DNA of 64,000 nucleotides from Olleya sp. Hel_I_94 (GTDB lineage: Bacteria > Bacteroidota > Bacteroidia > Flavobacteriales > Flavobacteriaceae). The DNA is taken from the NCBI RefSeq assembly GCF_007827365.1, contig NZ_VISI01000001.1:250501-314500 (forward strand), given 5' to 3'. A model generated the notes under the pieces. That model did not search any database. It was given only the letters and a program-made list of their open reading frames with translations, and was not told the DNA's origin. Positions 1 through 8,943 of this stretch are shown piece after piece. The position numbers and the translations under genes are program-made. Each line of letters starts with the position of its first letter. Position 1 is the first letter of the stretch.

Positions 1-111
1 AGTATTTTTCCGAAAGGTTCTGTCAAATTTGATAATGCATTATTAATGAAAGATATTGAACACGAATGGATAGGACTAAAAAAAATAAAAACTGCACCTA
101 ATACCATATAA
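1..111 (+). CDS. Hypothetical protein, C-terminal 36 residues only
   Basis: The window opens inside an open frame on the + strand that ends with TAA at 109-111. Only 36 residues are visible (ending KTAPNTI) and nothing recognisable is in them. Its last codons run into the left arm of an attC-like element (94-229), as expected for a gene carried in an integron-type cassette, so I infer it is the tail of a cassette gene. The start and the family cannot be judged from here. Confidence 0.5.
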   Translation, partial: SIFPKGSVKFDNALLMKDIEHEWIGLKKIKTAPNTI

Positions 112-229
112 AAATAATTGCGGTTTAGCGCTTAATCAAAGGTCGTTGCGTGTTTGTAACGTCTGATTTTCCTTCGGAAAATCCTCGCATACAAACCCGC
201 AACTATCCTTATACATAAACGTTAAACGA
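94..229 (+). repeat. attC-like recombination site, slightly decayed
   Basis: This 136-bp element has the layout of the five sites at 59-64 kb. The left arm has a short ATA-rich stem ending in AATTGCGG; the centre has a hairpin GATTTTCC-TTC-GGAAAATC; the right arm has CCGCAACTATCC and ends in GTTAAAC at 221-227, which fits the classical R' consensus GTTRRRY. The left 9-mer GCACCTAAT ends in AAT where the other sites have AAC, so it looks mutated. The preceding cassette start lies outside the window, so the covariation test used for the other sites cannot be done here. Confidence 0.6.
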
Positions 230-246
230 ACATTAATAAATCACAT

Positions 247-277
247 AAAAAAGCACAATCCTAAGATTGTGCTTTTT
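247..277 (-). terminator. Intrinsic terminator of pepD
   Basis: Stem GCACAATC (253-260) and GATTGTGC (265-272) with a CTAA loop, flanked by A and T tracts on both sides. It sits 29 nt beyond the stop codon of the minus-strand peptidase gene and could work in both directions. Confidence 0.8.
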
Positions 278-305
278 CTATTTTATATAATACCACTTAA
301 AAAGA

Positions 306-1766
306 TTACTTTTTAGGAATCTCCTTTAAAATCTCTAATACAAAATTCCAGTATTTTTGAGCAGACGATATTTGCGCACACTCGTCAGGACTATGTGCGC
401 CTTTAATGTTTGGTCCAAAACTAATCATTTCCATATCTGGATAATTTTGACCTAAAATACCACATTCTAAACCAGCGTGACAAGCAGCAATATGTGCTTT
501 TTCGCCATTTAATTTTTGGTATAAATTATCTAACACTTTTAATATCGAGCTATCCATGTTTGGTGTCCATCCTGGATAATCTCCAGAAAGCTCAACCTCA
601 CAACCTGTAAGCTCAAATGCAGCACGCAACGTATTTGCTAAGTCCATTTTACTACTTTCTACAGAGCTACGCGTTAAACATCCTATTTTTACTTGACCAT
701 CCTTAACAATTACACGTGCAATATTATTAGATGTTTCTACCAATTCAGGAATATCTGCACTCATACGATACACACCATTTACTGCTGCATATATAGCACG
801 TGTTAATCCTTCTTGTACACCAAGGTCCATAATTAATTCAGGAGTTTCAGTTTTAGAAACTTCAATCACCAAATCAGGCTCCATAGTTTTAAGTTCGGTT
901 TTAATTGTGTTACCTAGCTCTTCCATTTCGCTAATAAAAGCAGCTTCGTGTATCGCATCTATTGCTACTACTGCTCTACTTTCTCTTGGAATAGCGTTAC
1001 GTAAACTTCCACCATCAATTTCTGAGATTCGTAAACCAAAGTTTTCAAAACCATCAAATAATAAACGGTTCATTAATTTATTGGCATTACCTAAACCTTC
1101 GTGTATTTGCATACCTGAGTGTCCACCTTGTAAGCCTTTTACTTTTACTTCAAATCCTATTTTAAATTCAGGTGTTTCTTCTTGCTCGTACGTTCTTGTT
1201 GCTGTAACATCAATACCTCCTGCACAACCAACACCAATCTCGTCATCTTCTTCCGTATCTAGGTTTAACAAGATTCCGCCAGTTAACAAACCACCTTTTA
1301 ATCCCATTGCTCCTGTCATACCAGTTTCTTCGTCAATTGTAAACAAGGCTTCAATTGCTGGATGTGGTATGTCTGTACTTTCAAGAAGTGCCATAATGGT
1401 TGCTACTCCTAAACCGTTATCTGCACCAAGGGTTGTTCCTTTTGCTTTTACCCAGTCACCTTCCACTACCATTTGAATCCCTTGTGTGTCAAAATCAAAA
1501 TCGGTATCTGCATTTTTTTGGTGTACCATATCTAAATGCGATTGCATTACAATAGTCACACGATCTTCCATTCCTGCAGTTGCTGGTTTTTTGATAATCA
1601 CATTTCCAACCTCATCTTCTATAACTTCTAAACCTAAATTGGTACCAAAGTCTTTCATGAATTTAATCACACGCTCCTCCTTTTTTGAAGGTCTTGGTAC
1701 TGCGTTTAAATCTGCGAATTTATTCCATAATGCTTTTGGCTCTAAAGCTCTAACGTCTTGACTCAT
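306..1766 (-). CDS. pepD: Aminoacyl-histidine dipeptidase (peptidase D, M20 family)
   Basis: A 486-residue cytosolic metallopeptidase of family M20C, predicted to cleave Xaa-His dipeptides and other dipeptides. The metal-binding HxD is at residues 77-79 (QSHLDMV). GADNGLG and the EETGMTGA segment carry the conserved metal-bridging Asp and catalytic Glu region, and the dimerisation-domain stretch GGHSGMQIHEG follows. Length is normal for PepD. I start at 1766 (MSQDV) rather than at an upstream ATG that adds 11 residues, because family members begin near this point and the upstream codons overlap the probable promoter element TACTTTTG (1789-1796, minus strand). Single-gene unit with its own terminator. 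Confidence 0.93.
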   Translation of the reverse strand: MSQDVRALEPKALWNKFADLNAVPRPSKKEERVIKFMKDFGTNLGLEVIEDEVGNVIIKKPATAGMEDRVTIVMQSHLDMVHQKNADTDFDFDTQGIQMVVEGDWVKAKGTTLGADNGLGVATIMALLESTDIPHPAIEALFTIDEETGMTGAMGLKGGLLTGGILLNLDTEEDDEIGVGCAGGIDVTATRTYEQEETPEFKIGFEVKVKGLQGGHSGMQIHEGLGNANKLMNRLLFDGFENFGLRISEIDGGSLRNAIPRESRAVVAIDAIHEAAFISEMEELGNTIKTELKTMEPDLVIEVSKTETPELIMDLGVQEGLTRAIYAAVNGVYRMSADIPELVETSNNIARVIVKDGQVKIGCLTRSSVESSKMDLANTLRAAFELTGCEVELSGDYPGWTPNMDSSILKVLDNLYQKLNGEKAHIAACHAGLECGILGQNYPDMEMISFGPNIKGAHSPDECAQISSAQKYWNFVLEILKEIPKK

Positions 1767-1788
1767 TTGTATAGTTTTTATTGAATTA

Positions 1789-1796
1789 CAAAAGTA
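1789..1796 (-). promoter_or_regulatory. Probable -7 element of pepD
   Basis: TACTTTTG on the minus strand matches the Bacteroidota -7 consensus TAnnTTTG and lies 22 nt before the chosen ATG. No clear -33 box is visible. Confidence 0.4.
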
Positions 1797-1963
1797 CAAA
1801 TTGCAGATGCATTTAGAAACCTTTTTAAGTTAGAAATAACATTAGTCGCTACTCCTGATGGTAGTTGCATCCTTTTTTGCAAAAAAAGATATAACGGACA
1901 GCAGGTAGAAACCTTTTAAATAAACCTAAGTGATTGGTCCCAATTTTTAATTATTTTTGAGTC

Positions 1964-3031
1964 ATGCTAAAAAACAAAAAACTGTGGATTGCCCTACTGA
2001 TTATACCTATGTATATATTGGTGAAAGTTGTGGCTAAATTTCCGGACACAATGGAGGTTGTGTATAGTAATGGTTTATATCCTTTTATTTCTAAATTATT
2101 TAGGTATACTTTGGGTTGGTTACCTTTTAGTTTTGGCGATTTTTTATATGCTTTTAGTATAATTTTTATTTTCCGTTGGCTAATTTTAAATGTAAAACGC
2201 ATCTGGAAAGATACTGTCCATTGGCTAATTGATGTGTTTGCTGCTGTTAGTATTATTTTTATAGCGTTTCATTTATTTTGGGGTTTTAATTATTACCGAA
2301 ATCCTTTGCATAAAAATTTAAATTTAGAGGATGATTACACTACTGAGCAATTAGTTACTGTGACTAAAAACTTGATTGAAAAATCAAATTCTATACATCT
2401 AGAGATTACTAAAAATGATAGTTTGAAGGTCGATTTACCATTTACTAAATCCGAAATTTTAGCATTAACGCCTAAAAGTTATGAGGCTTTAAAAACTGAT
2501 TTTCCGCATTTGGAATACCATCCTAAAAGTTTAAAAAAGTCATTATTTAGTTACCCATTAACTTACATGGGTTTTAGTGGTTATCTTAATCCATTAACCA
2601 ATGAGGCTCAGGTGGATGATATGATTCCTGTGTACAAATTTCCGACCACTGCTGCACATGAAGTAGCACACCAATTGGGTTATGCTAAAGAAAACGAGGC
2701 TAATTTTATTGGCTTTTTAGCGACTATTAGCAATACTAATATCTACTTTAAATATTCGGGTTACACCTTTGGTTTAAGGCATTGTCTAGGTGAAATTTTT
2801 AGACGTGATCCTGATTTATATTATAAATTATTACCAACGATTAATATAGGTATTTTAAAAAACTATCAAGAGGTTAGAGACTTTTGGAATGATTACAAAA
2901 ACCCGTTGGAACCAATTTTTAGATCTACTTACACGTCTTACCTAAAAGCTAACAACCAAGCCAAAGGTATGGATAGCTATAGCTATGTGGTGGCTTTATT
3001 GGTTAATTATTTGGAAGATAAAATCTTATAA
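1964..3031 (+). CDS. DUF3810 membrane-anchored zincin-like protein
   Basis: A 355-residue protein with two or three N-terminal membrane segments (about residues 8-25, 55-75 and 88-110), then a soluble domain with a zinc-protease motif HEVAH at 232-236. A second acidic cluster (KENEANF) follows at about 243-247 and would give the third metal ligand. The arrangement fits the DUF3810 family of Bacteroidota; the protease activity is inferred from the motif. TATTTTTG at 1952-1959 may be its -7 element, which would leave almost no 5' leader. Confidence 0.85.
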   Translation: MLKNKKLWIALLIIPMYILVKVVAKFPDTMEVVYSNGLYPFISKLFRYTLGWLPFSFGDFLYAFSIIFIFRWLILNVKRIWKDTVHWLIDVFAAVSIIFIAFHLFWGFNYYRNPLHKNLNLEDDYTTEQLVTVTKNLIEKSNSIHLEITKNDSLKVDLPFTKSEILALTPKSYEALKTDFPHLEYHPKSLKKSLFSYPLTYMGFSGYLNPLTNEAQVDDMIPVYKFPTTAAHEVAHQLGYAKENEANFIGFLATISNTNIYFKYSGYTFGLRHCLGEIFRRDPDLYYKLLPTINIGILKNYQEVRDFWNDYKNPLEPIFRSTYTSYLKANNQAKGMDSYSYVVALLVNYLEDKIL

Positions 3032-3115
3032 AAACGTTAAAATCCTAATTGGGTGTTGTTTGGCATATTGGCTAATGCGTATCTTTAGTGTTTATCAACC
3101 TTAAACTATCAACCA

Positions 3116-6100
3116 ATGATTAAAAAATGGGCAGCATTAAGCCTGCTGTTGTGCAGTTATTTTTCTTTTGCACAAGAGTATGTTCCTAAAAACGATGGTG
3201 TAAAAACCAACACGTCTAATTACACAGCATTAACAAACGCTAAAATTTACGTCACTCCTAATCAAGTTATTGAAAACGGAACCTTACTTATTAAAGATGG
3301 TAAAGTTGTCTCTTCTGGAGCTGCTGTAACTATCCCAAAAAACGCTGTTGTTATTGATGTAACTGGTAAATCTATTTATCCATCCTTTATTGATATTTAT
3401 ACAGATTTTGGTATAAAAACACCTAGTAGCGCTTCTGGAAATAATAGAAGTCCGCAATATGACGCTAGTCGCGAAGGTTTTTATTGGAATGACCATATTA
3501 GACCTGACCAAAATGCAATAGACCATTTTGAATTTGATAGCAAAAAAGCTGAAGAATTACGTAAAGCTGGTTTTGGTGTTGTAACCTCGCATATTGATGA
3601 TGGTATAATCCAAGGTACTGGTGTTTTAGTAACATTAGCAGCTTCTGGTAGTGATGCTACTAGATTATTGGACGACAAAGTTGGACAATTTTCTGGAACA
3701 TCAAAAAGCAAAACTTCTAGACAGGCGTATCCAACATCATTAATGGGTACTATGGCGTTATTACGACAAGTAAACCATGATGCAGATTGGTACGCTAAAG
3801 GAAATATTAAAGAAAGAGATCGTGCTTTAGAAGCTTACATTGCTAACAAAAATCTGGTTCAGTTTTTTGATGCTGGCAAAAAAATAAATGCGTTACGTTT
3901 TGACAAATTAGGTGACCAATTTGGTATCCAATATGTATTTGTTGGTGGTGGTGATGAGTATGAGCTTATTAGTGACATTAAAAACACCAATGCTAAATTT
4001 ATTTTACCATTAGACTTTCCGGATGCATATGATATGGAAGATCCACTATTGGCACAATCTGTTAGTCTTGAAGATTTAAAAGCATGGAACCAAAGTCCTG
4101 CTAATCCTAAAATTTTAGCCGAAAACAATATTCAGTTTGCATTAACAACACATAAATTAAAAGAGTCAAAATCATTAATGCCTAATATTTTAAAGGCTAT
4201 TGAATATGGTTTAGATAAAACAAAAGCTTTAGAAGCTTTAACAACTGTGCCTGCCGGAATTATTGGTAAATCAACAGAGCTTGGACATTTAAAATCAGGT
4301 GCTTATGCTAACTTTTTAATAACGTCTGGTGACGTTTTTGATAAAGAAACGACTATTTATGAAAACTGGGTAACTGGTATTAAAGATGAATTAGTAGCAA
4401 TGAATACTACAGATTTACGTGGTAGTTACACCTTTAATTTAGATAATACGGATTACGAGTTAGAAATTTCTGGCGAAATTGAAAAACTAAAATCTAAGGT
4501 TAAAACAAGTACTAAAGAATATGGTTCTAAAATAAGCTTTAGTGATAATTGGATGCAATTAACCTTTGCTGCTGCAGATAGTACAAAAAAAGAATTTGTT
4601 AGAGTGGTAACAAACGTGACCAACCCAAACATGTTAAGCGGTAAATTATATTACCCTAATGGTAACGAAGGGACTTTTTTAGCCAATAAAAAAGTTAAAG
4701 AAGATGACAAAAAAGACAAGGATAAAACGGAAGACAATGATGAAGTAGCTCCTAAAATTTATCCTGTAACCTATCCAAACATGGCTTACGGTATGGAAAG
4801 TTTACCTAAGCAAGAAACGTTATTGTTTAAAAACGTAACGGTTTGGACTAATGAGGAAGATGGTATTATTAAAAATACAGACGTTTTAATTAAAAACGGA
4901 AAGATTGCAAAAATCGGTACTAGTTTAAATGCTGGTAATGCGACTGTTATTGACGGAACCAACAAACATTTAACGTCTGGAATTATTGACGAGCACTCGC
5001 ATATTGCAACAGAAAGTGTTAACGAAGCAGGACACAACAGTACTGCCGAAGTTACTATTGAAGATGTTTTGGATGCTGAAGATGTAGATATTTACCGCAA
5101 CCTTGCTGGAGGTGTTACTAGTATTCAGATTTTACATGGATCTGCCAATCCAATTGGAGGACGATCAGCAATCATTAAATTAAAATGGGGAGAAAAAGCC
5201 GATAATTTAGTCTACCAAAACAGTCCTAAATTTATCAAATTTGCTTTAGGAGAAAATGTAAAACAAGCCAATTGGGGAGACAATGCAAGAACCCGTTTTC
5301 CGCAAACCAGAATGGGTGTTGAACAAGTGTTTACAGACTATTTCCAACGTGCACAAGAGTATGATGCTTTAAAGAAAAGCGGTAAACCTTACCGTAAAGA
5401 CTTAGAGCTAGAGACTATTGCCGAAATTTTAAATAAAGAGCGTTTTATCTCTTGTCACTCTTACGTGCAAAGTGAAATTAATATGCTTATGAAGGTTGCT
5501 GAAAAATTCAACTTTAGAATCAACACATTCACACATATTTTAGAAGGATACAAAGTAGCAGACAAAATGGTAGAACATGGTGTTGGAGGATCAACATTCT
5601 CTGACTGGTGGGCTTACAAGTACGAGGTTAATGATGCTATCCCTTTTAACGCACCAATTATGCACAACGCTGGTGTTTTAGTAGCTATAAATAGTGACGA
5701 TGCAGAGATGTCTAGACGTTTAAATCAAGAGGCTGCTAAATCTGTGAAATATGGAGATATTAGCGAGGAAGACGCTTGGAAGTTTGTAACCTTAAATCCT
5801 GCTAAATTATTACATATCGACGATCGCGTTGGTAGTATTAAAGTTGGAAAAGATGCAGATGTTGTGCTATGGAGTGATAACCCGTTGTCTATTTACGCTA
5901 AAGCGGAAAAAACAATCATTGAAGGAAAAGTTTATTTTGATTTAGAGCGTGATGCTAAACTTAGAGAGACTATCAAAAAGGAGAAAAATGAATTAACAAT
6001 GCTAATGCTTCAAGCTAAAAACAAAGGGTTAAAAACAAAACCTATTGAGAAAAAAGAAAAAGAGCTTTTACATTGCGATTCTATTGACCACCAACACTAG
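3116..6100 (+). CDS. Secreted double-domain amidohydrolase (imidazolonepropionase-like)
   Basis: A 994-residue protein with a signal peptide (residues 1-19, ending SFAQ) and two tandem amidohydrolase halves. The C-terminal half is complete: the beta-sandwich entry (VLIKNGKIAKIG), the metal motif HSH near 627-629 (DEHSH), later metal histidines in CHSYVQSE and FTHILEGYK, a catalytic Asp in NSDDAE, and the closing GSIKVGKDADVVLW strand. The N-terminal half has the same entry and exit strands but SFIDIYTD where HxH should be, so it is probably non-catalytic. Export to the periplasm or surface is likely. The substrate is unknown; such proteins are often called imidazolonepropionase-like. The gene lies 75 nt before a smaller amidohydrolase, probably in one operon. 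Confidence 0.88.
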   Translation: MIKKWAALSLLLCSYFSFAQEYVPKNDGVKTNTSNYTALTNAKIYVTPNQVIENGTLLIKDGKVVSSGAAVTIPKNAVVIDVTGKSIYPSFIDIYTDFGIKTPSSASGNNRSPQYDASREGFYWNDHIRPDQNAIDHFEFDSKKAEELRKAGFGVVTSHIDDGIIQGTGVLVTLAASGSDATRLLDDKVGQFSGTSKSKTSRQAYPTSLMGTMALLRQVNHDADWYAKGNIKERDRALEAYIANKNLVQFFDAGKKINALRFDKLGDQFGIQYVFVGGGDEYELISDIKNTNAKFILPLDFPDAYDMEDPLLAQSVSLEDLKAWNQSPANPKILAENNIQFALTTHKLKESKSLMPNILKAIEYGLDKTKALEALTTVPAGIIGKSTELGHLKSGAYANFLITSGDVFDKETTIYENWVTGIKDELVAMNTTDLRGSYTFNLDNTDYELEISGEIEKLKSKVKTSTKEYGSKISFSDNWMQLTFAAADSTKKEFVRVVTNVTNPNMLSGKLYYPNGNEGTFLANKKVKEDDKKDKDKTEDNDEVAPKIYPVTYPNMAYGMESLPKQETLLFKNVTVWTNEEDGIIKNTDVLIKNGKIAKIGTSLNAGNATVIDGTNKHLTSGIIDEHSHIATESVNEAGHNSTAEVTIEDVLDAEDVDIYRNLAGGVTSIQILHGSANPIGGRSAIIKLKWGEKADNLVYQNSPKFIKFALGENVKQANWGDNARTRFPQTRMGVEQVFTDYFQRAQEYDALKKSGKPYRKDLELETIAEILNKERFISCHSYVQSEINMLMKVAEKFNFRINTFTHILEGYKVADKMVEHGVGGSTFSDWWAYKYEVNDAIPFNAPIMHNAGVLVAINSDDAEMSRRLNQEAAKSVKYGDISEEDAWKFVTLNPAKLLHIDDRVGSIKVGKDADVVLWSDNPLSIYAKAEKTIIEGKVYFDLERDAKLRETIKKEKNELTMLMLQAKNKGLKTKPIEKKEKELLHCDSIDHQH

Positions 6101-6141
6101 TCAATACCTAAAGTAATATATAAAATATACACTCATAAATG

Positions 6142-6158
6142 TTTCGCTTAAGCGGAAA
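6142..6158. repeat. Small palindromic repeat, TTTCGC-N4-GCGGAAA type
   Basis: TTTCGCTTAAGCGGAAA lies between the two amidohydrolase genes. The same motif recurs at 51564-51580 and in shortened form at 17502-17515, always between genes. It looks like a short dispersed palindrome. Confidence 0.4.
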
Positions 6159-6175
6159 TAAAACGATAATAAATC

Positions 6176-7468
6176 ATGAGAAAATTTAAAATATTAATCC
6201 TAACGTTATGTGTTTCGGTAATTAGTTTTGCCCAACAAACGCCTGGAGATAAACAAACCACAGCCATTACTATTGAAGGTGCCACTGCACATTTAGGAAA
6301 TGGTGACGTTATTGAAAATGCTTTAATAATGTTTGAAAACGGTACAATTACTTTTGTTGGTAGTGCCAACACAAAAATTGCAAGAAAGGGAACAATCATT
6401 GATGCTAAAGGTAAGCATGTCTATCCTGGTTTTATTGCACCAAACTCAACTTTAGGTTTGGTCGAAGTAGACGCTGTACGTGCTACCAATGATGATGACG
6501 AAGTTGGTATTATGAATCCACACATACGTAGTCTTATTGCTTATAACACCGAATCTAAAGTAGTAGAATCTATGCGACCAAATGGTGTTTTAATGGCTCA
6601 AATTACACCTCGTGGTGGACGTATTTCTGGAACATCAAGTGTTGTACAATTAGATGCTTGGAACTGGGAAGATGCTGCTATTAAAACTGATGATGGTATA
6701 CATTTAAATTGGCCAAGCACCTACTCTAGAGGTCGTTGGTGGTTAGGAGAACCAAATGTTTTAAAAGAAAACAAAAATTACGCTAAAGAGATAGAAGAGC
6801 TAACCAATTACTTTGCCCAAAGTAAAGCCTATAATGCTAATAAAACATCTCCAAAAGATTTACCTTTTGAAGCTTTAGAAGGGTTAATGGATGGTAGCAA
6901 AAAGCTTTTTGTACATGTCGATAACGAGAAAGGAATTACAGATGCTATTAATTTTGCTAAAGCAGAAAACATAAAACACTTAGTTATTGTTGGTGGATAT
7001 GAAGCAAATAATGTTGTTGATTTATTAAAACTAAATAACATACCTGTATTAGTACAACGTACGCACTCTAGACCAAATGGAGATGATCATGATTATGATT
7101 TACCATACAAATTAGCATCGCAATTAGTAAATGCTGGTATTTTAGTTGGATTAGAAAATGCAGGAGATATGGAACGTATGAACACTAGAAATTTACCGTT
7201 TTTAGCTGGAACTACTGTTGCTTATGGCTTATCTAAAGCACAAGCTTTAAGTTTAATTACATTAAATACAGCAAAAATATTAGGAGTTGATGATAAAGTA
7301 GGCTCATTAGAAGTAGGAAAAGACGCTACATTATTTATTAGCCAAGGTGATGCTTTGGATATGAGAACAAACAAATTGGATCAAGCCTTTATCCAAGGTC
7401 GTAACATCAGTTTAGAAACACACCAAACAGAATTGTACAAGCGTTATTCTGAGAAGTATAAACAATAG
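6176..7468 (+). CDS. Secreted amidohydrolase-family protein
   Basis: A 430-residue protein with a signal peptide ending near residue 20 (ISFAQ). It has the amidohydrolase entry strands (NALIMFENGTITFVG, GKHVYPGFIAP) and exit strand (GSLEVGKDATLFIS). The expected HxH after GKHVYPGF is replaced by APNSTL, so the usual binuclear metal site is not visible; late motifs such as LNTAKILGVDDKVG are intact. It resembles the N-terminal half of the preceding 994-residue protein, and the two may work as a pair. Catalytic ability is uncertain. Confidence 0.8.
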   Translation: MRKFKILILTLCVSVISFAQQTPGDKQTTAITIEGATAHLGNGDVIENALIMFENGTITFVGSANTKIARKGTIIDAKGKHVYPGFIAPNSTLGLVEVDAVRATNDDDEVGIMNPHIRSLIAYNTESKVVESMRPNGVLMAQITPRGGRISGTSSVVQLDAWNWEDAAIKTDDGIHLNWPSTYSRGRWWLGEPNVLKENKNYAKEIEELTNYFAQSKAYNANKTSPKDLPFEALEGLMDGSKKLFVHVDNEKGITDAINFAKAENIKHLVIVGGYEANNVVDLLKLNNIPVLVQRTHSRPNGDDHDYDLPYKLASQLVNAGILVGLENAGDMERMNTRNLPFLAGTTVAYGLSKAQALSLITLNTAKILGVDDKVGSLEVGKDATLFISQGDALDMRTNKLDQAFIQGRNISLETHQTELYKRYSEKYKQ

Positions 7469-7500
7469 TAATCTGGATTACAACCTTAAGGACAATTAGA

Positions 7501-7548
7501 AAGCTACTCAAAAAAAAAAAAACAATTTTATAATTTTTCGAGTAGCTT
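7501..7548 (+). terminator. Possible terminator hairpin after the amidohydrolase genes
   Basis: AAGCTACTC (7501-7509) and GAGTAGCTT (7540-7548) form an outer stem. Inside, a run of A and a run of T can extend the pairing. It begins 32 nt after the stop codon of the 430-residue amidohydrolase. There is no T tract after the stem, so this is weak. Confidence 0.35.
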
Positions 7549-7629
7549 CCATTAACTAACTAAAAATCAACACCCAAAACAACGACAAAGTCATAACGTC
7601 TTTTATTTTAATCTATAAAAAAAACCATT

Positions 7630-7977
7630 ATGAAACAGTTATTAATAGTATCATTTACTCTTGTTAGTGTATTTTGTCTAAGTCAAAACAAACTAGAACC
7701 TGTACTAGCATTAAATATAAATGCCGATTATTTTAATACTGTTTATAATAAGTTGGACGCTATTACTAAAAGTATAGTAGGTAACACCTATGTTATTAGT
7801 TATATGGATGATATTAGACAAGGTCAGCTGTTTATAGTTCCAGATAATATTGGAAAATCTTTTAACAATATAAAAATAGCTAATCAGCCCAATTTAGATT
7901 TACAACTAGAGCGTATTTTGTATACTGGTAATTTCCCAAATCCTAGACTTAATAATATACCAAACATTAAACACTAA
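7630..7977 (+). CDS. Small secreted hypothetical protein
   Basis: A 115-residue protein with a clear signal peptide (MKQLLIVSFTLVSVFCLSQ). I do not recognise the mature part. It contains a regular mixed-charge sequence and ends NIPNIKH. The gene follows a 160-nt gap and is closed by a strong terminator, so it is probably transcribed alone. Confidence 0.65.
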   Translation: MKQLLIVSFTLVSVFCLSQNKLEPVLALNINADYFNTVYNKLDAITKSIVGNTYVISYMDDIRQGQLFIVPDNIGKSFNNIKIANQPNLDLQLERILYTGNFPNPRLNNIPNIKH

Positions 7978-8006
7978 AAAAGGCGACCCAAAGGGTCGCC
8001 TTTTTT
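7976..8006. terminator. Bidirectional intrinsic terminator
   Basis: Stem GGCGACCC (7982-7989) and GGGTCGCC (7993-8000) with an AAA loop, flanked by six A and six T. It lies between convergent genes and can serve both. Confidence 0.9.
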
Positions 8007-8026
8007 ATTTTATAAAATTGTAAATA

Positions 8027-8830
8027 CTACTCCACTACAACAGCAGTTTCTGGCTTTGCAAATGTACTTGCAGCTAATGATTGCTTAGATAAAGTAACAT
8101 TTGTAAATTGTAAATCGTTTCGTTTTTTAACTGGTAAATTAGCTTCAACAAGATACCATGTTAAAGTCTCTGGTAATACTATGCCTTCAATAGTATGCCA
8201 ATTACTGTATTTGATAAACGACCATTGTTCGCTTTTAGCTTTACTATTAAATGTAACAGTGTAAGCTAACCACTCCATTTTAAATGTAGTCGGATTATAA
8301 TATAATACATACTCATCGTCAGAAGATGCTCCTACACCATTATCATAACTAATTTTTATTCCTGGATATTCCACTCCTTCAAAGCTTAAAGGTTTAGCTA
8401 CTTCATAATTAATCCCATTATCAGCTAACACAAATGGCATTGTATGAAAATAAAACATCAAGTTATAATAAAACTTAGGGTTACCTTGATACTCCTCTTT
8501 ATTTTTAGAATCCAACCAAACGTCTTTACCATCAAAACCTAGCGTGTGATTTGGCGTAGTAATTACAGATTCTCTAGATTTTAAATGAACTGTAGTCACT
8601 TCTTTACCTGTTGGCTTTGTCATGGTAAAAGCTAAAGATTGCATTTGGTTCCAGTTATCTAAACCTCCATGAGCTTCAAAAACTTTAGATATATTTTCTG
8701 GATAGATTGAAGTCGTTACATCCAATGTTTCTTTAGAATAATCAGTTTCAGATATGGTTTCTTTTTTAACTTCACTTTTACAAGAAAAAAGCATTAATCC
8801 TAAAAATAAGGTGTACAGTAATTGTTTCAT
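8027..8830 (-). CDS. DUF6503-like lipoprotein, paralog A
   Basis: A 267-residue lipoprotein (lipobox LFSC, Cys at residue 17). The mature part is related along its whole length to the neighbouring protein at 8944-9762: both contain VFEAHGG or VFKAHGG, a GFDGK/GFDGQ strand, LMFYF(H/Y)TMPF, and the identical run YPGIKISYDNGVGA. This pattern fits the DUF6503 outer-membrane lipoproteins of Bacteroidota, which I name from memory. It shows a LolA-like beta-strand pattern, but the function is unknown. Confidence 0.75.
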   Translation of the reverse strand: MKQLLYTLFLGLMLFSCKSEVKKETISETDYSKETLDVTTSIYPENISKVFEAHGGLDNWNQMQSLAFTMTKPTGKEVTTVHLKSRESVITTPNHTLGFDGKDVWLDSKNKEEYQGNPKFYYNLMFYFHTMPFVLADNGINYEVAKPLSFEGVEYPGIKISYDNGVGASSDDEYVLYYNPTTFKMEWLAYTVTFNSKAKSEQWSFIKYSNWHTIEGIVLPETLTWYLVEANLPVKKRNDLQFTNVTLSKQSLAASTFAKPETAVVVE

Positions 8831-8887
8831 TTATAATATGTTTTATTTATGAGTAGCAAGTTAAGTCGTAAATTATTACATTCATTA

Positions 8888-8923
8888 CAAAAAAAAGCCT
8901 CAGTATTACACTGAAGCTTTTTT
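8888..8923 (-). terminator. Terminator between the two paralogous lipoproteins
   Basis: AAGCCTCAGT (8895-8904) and ACTGAAGCTT (8910-8919) form a stem with one mismatch, flanked by A and T tracts. It separates the two lipoprotein genes, so they are probably transcribed independently. Confidence 0.75.
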
Positions 8924-8943
8924 AATATAATTTATAAATTAAA

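Noticed and set aside
907..1476. Long open frame on the + strand opposite pepD (189 codons)
   Set aside because: It lies wholly within a well-supported gene on the other strand, and its composition (Pro/Ser/Ile rich) is that of an antisense shadow.
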